Assembly (NCBI GenBank): GCA_937883945.1
Contig: CAKZXY010000081.1
Span: 1-37,511 of the forward strand
Direction: 5' to 3'
From: an uncultured Clavibacter sp.
GTDB taxonomy: Bacteria; Actinomycetota; Actinomycetes; Nanopelagicales; Nanopelagicaceae
DNA: 37,511 bases
The notes beneath the pieces are model-generated. The model had not been told where the DNA came from, did not search any database, and worked only from the letters and a program-made list of their open reading frames with translations. How positions within the stretch are numbered: position 1 is the first letter of the stretch; every line of letters starts with the position of its first letter. A program made the position numbers and the translations under genes. This document shows positions 36,061 through 37,511 of this stretch, in pieces.

Positions 36061-36903
36061 ATGGGCCTTCCAGCCGCCCTTATTTTCTCGATTTTTTACT
36101 TCATACCATTTCTTGCCAACCTGCGTTACTCCCTGACTAAATGGGATCGCATTACAGAACCAGAATTTGTTGGTCTGCGAAACTTTGTAAATTTGTTAAC
36201 TAATGATGACCTTTTCTATAAGGTACTTGGAAATAATCTCCGCTTTACTTTCTTAGTTGTATTGTTTCAAACGCTATTTTCTTTAATCTTTGCTCTCTTT
36301 CTAGTTAAAAACAGTAGAGTAAATGTGGCGCTTCGCACTCTCTTTTTCTTTCCCACGATCCTCTCCTCGATCTCAGTAGGAATGATCTGGCTATTTATGT
36401 ATGATCCAAATTTTGGCGCGGTAAATCTCTTCTTTACACGTATTGGCCTTGAGCAATTTGCTCTCAATTGGCTAGGCAGTGAGAGCTCTGCGCTCTATTC
36501 CATTGCTTTTACCCAAGTCTGGTTTCATACCGGGCAGATGATGGTTATCTATATCGCAGGTCTGCAGCAGATTCCTCAAGAACTCTATGAAGCAGCCGAG
36601 ATGGATGGCGCCTCTAGATGGCAGCAATTCCGCAATGTCACCTGGCCCATGTCAATCCCAACAACCATTGTGGTGATGGCTTACACCACAATTCAGAGTT
36701 TTAGAGCTTTTGATTTGATCTTTGCCATGACTCAAGGTGGTCCAAATAGCTCTTCTAATATATTTGCGGTTTTGATTTATCAGACTCTCTTTAATGAGCT
36801 TCGAATTGGATATGCCGCTGCGCAATCAATTTTCTTCATCTTGCTTCTGGTTTTTGTCACGGTCCTACAGCGTAAATTCCTCAATAGTCGGTATGAGAAA
36901 TAG
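36061..36903 (+). CDS. Carbohydrate ABC transporter permease, MalF/UgpA-like (start uncertain)
   Basis: First membrane subunit of the sugar importer, at least 280 aa, with six hydrophobic segments and the EAA loop ELYEAAEMDGASRWQQFRNVTWP near residues 177-199. ATG 36061 is the first standard start in frame, but it lies right at TM1 and has no good ribosome binding site. The same frame is open upstream back into the binding-protein gene and encodes KKRKRDAGIYYL just before Met36061, exactly the cationic N-terminus expected for this family. The real start may therefore be a non-standard codon upstream, near the stem-loop. Followed 7 nt later by the second permease. Confidence 0.85.
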   Translation: MGLPAALIFSIFYFIPFLANLRYSLTKWDRITEPEFVGLRNFVNLLTNDDLFYKVLGNNLRFTFLVVLFQTLFSLIFALFLVKNSRVNVALRTLFFFPTILSSISVGMIWLFMYDPNFGAVNLFFTRIGLEQFALNWLGSESSALYSIAFTQVWFHTGQMMVIYIAGLQQIPQELYEAAEMDGASRWQQFRNVTWPMSIPTTIVVMAYTTIQSFRAFDLIFAMTQGGPNSSSNIFAVLIYQTLFNELRIGYAAAQSIFFILLLVFVTVLQRKFLNSRYEK

Positions 36904-36910
36904 GTGAGCC

Positions 36911-37511
36911 ATGATCTATCGAATTAGTCGCATCGCCTCCTTAACACTATTTGCTTTATTGATAATTATCCCAAGCACTATCGTGGTCTTTGGATCATCT
37001 AAGAGTGATGCTGAGGTCTATAACAAACCACTAGCTCTACCAGAGCGGTGGAATCTAGATAACTTCCGCTTTCTCTTTGAGATTAGCAATGTAGGTAGAA
37101 CCTTTATCAATAGCGTGATAGTCACTGGATTCTCTGTAACTCTAACCCTAATTCTTTCCAGCCTATGCGCCTTTGCCATCTCAAGGATGATCACAGTTAC
37201 AGGAAAAGTGCTCTTCTCTCTCTTTGCTATTGGGCTAGCAATTCCAGGACAAGTAAATCTTGTACCTATCTATCTGCTCTTCCTTGATTTAGGATTATCA
37301 AATAAACTCTCTGGACTGGTTCTAATAAATATTGTTACAACTCTTCCAATCTCAGTATTTATCCTCACTGCATTCTTCCGCGAATTGCCTAAAGAGATGT
37401 TTGAGGTTTCAGAAGTTGATGGCGCCACACCTTGGCGGGTTTATCGCTCGATTGCACTACCGCTATCTAGGCCAGCACTTGGCGCAACCGCTATCTTTCT
37501 ATTTGTAATTA
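36911..37511 (+). CDS. Carbohydrate ABC transporter permease, MalG/UgpE-like (3'-truncated by window)
   Basis: The frame from ATG 36911 is open to the window edge (200 codons). It begins MIYRISRIASLTLFALLIIIP, one transmembrane helix, then the extracytoplasmic NKPLALPERWNLDNFRFLF typical of MalG-type permeases, further helices, and the EAA loop EVSEVDGATPWRVYRSIALP near residues 163-182. TAGGTGAG at the end of the first permease gene acts as ribosome binding site. It forms the heterodimer with the preceding permease. The remaining C-terminus and any ATPase gene lie beyond the window. Confidence 0.9.
   Translation, partial: MIYRISRIASLTLFALLIIIPSTIVVFGSSKSDAEVYNKPLALPERWNLDNFRFLFEISNVGRTFINSVIVTGFSVTLTLILSSLCAFAISRMITVTGKVLFSLFAIGLAIPGQVNLVPIYLLFLDLGLSNKLSGLVLINIVTTLPISVFILTAFFRELPKEMFEVSEVDGATPWRVYRSIALPLSRPALGATAIFLFVI

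Noticed and set aside
1-37511. tRNA, rRNA, CRISPR array, insertion sequence, phage or attachment site
   Set aside because: No cloverleaf-like GGTTCGAATCC motif in context, no regularly spaced repeats, no transposase or integrase motifs, and no terminal inverted repeats were seen on reading both strands.

Overview
The window looks like a chromosomal segment of a low- to mid-GC, streamlined actinobacterium. The ribosomal proteins resemble those of Actinobacteria: S10 is nearly Streptomyces-like over its 102 residues, S14 is the zinc type, L22 has a Lys/Ala-rich tail, and EF-Tu has 397 residues. Intergenic gaps are very short, with many ATGA and TAATG overlaps, and codon use is A/T-tolerant. This fits a freshwater planktonic lineage such as the acI/Nanopelagicales group. 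That placement is an inference from gene content and composition, not a phylogeny.

Layout. (1) 1-2457: 3' part of rpoC and its intrinsic terminator. (2) 2472-8012: a five-gene operon encoding a binding-protein-dependent ABC importer (binding protein, two permeases, ATPase) with a cytoplasmic calcineurin-like metallophosphoesterase as its last gene. (3) 8111-12129: a coupled minus-strand trio (zinc-family alcohol dehydrogenase, APH-type kinase, acyl-CoA dehydrogenase), divergent from an SDR gene. The content resembles 4-hydroxyacyl-CoA (levulinate, Lva-type) catabolism. (4) 12134-14136: a minus-strand run of an AbrB/MazE-type antitoxin, a PIN (VapC-like) toxin, a TrhA/hemolysin III membrane protein and purine nucleoside phosphorylase. 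(5) 14209-31846: the translation super-cluster, with a clear promoter, then rpsL-rpsG-fusA-tuf, a terminator-like hairpin, the S10 and spc blocks (rpsJ to rplO), secY, adk, map and an M24-fold gene. (6) 31879-37511: a carbohydrate cassette under a promoter with a perfect GntR/FadR-like palindrome. It holds a Gfo/Idh/MocA dehydrogenase, a fucose/arabinose-isomerase-like enzyme, a sugar-binding protein and two permeases, the second cut off by the window edge. No ATPase for this importer is visible.

How the parts work together. Conserved transcription and translation genes are separated by accessory uptake and catabolism modules. About 11.8 kb lies between rpoC and rpsL. The usual infA-rpmJ-rpsM-rpsK-rpoA-rplQ continuation after map is absent from the 5.7 kb that follows the M24 gene. 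The most striking non-coding signals are strong stem-loops between the binding-protein and first permease genes of both ABC operons. One of them lies inside the first codons of the permease. Both look like devices that would keep permease expression below that of the binding protein. No tRNA, rRNA, CRISPR array, insertion sequence or phage gene was recognised.
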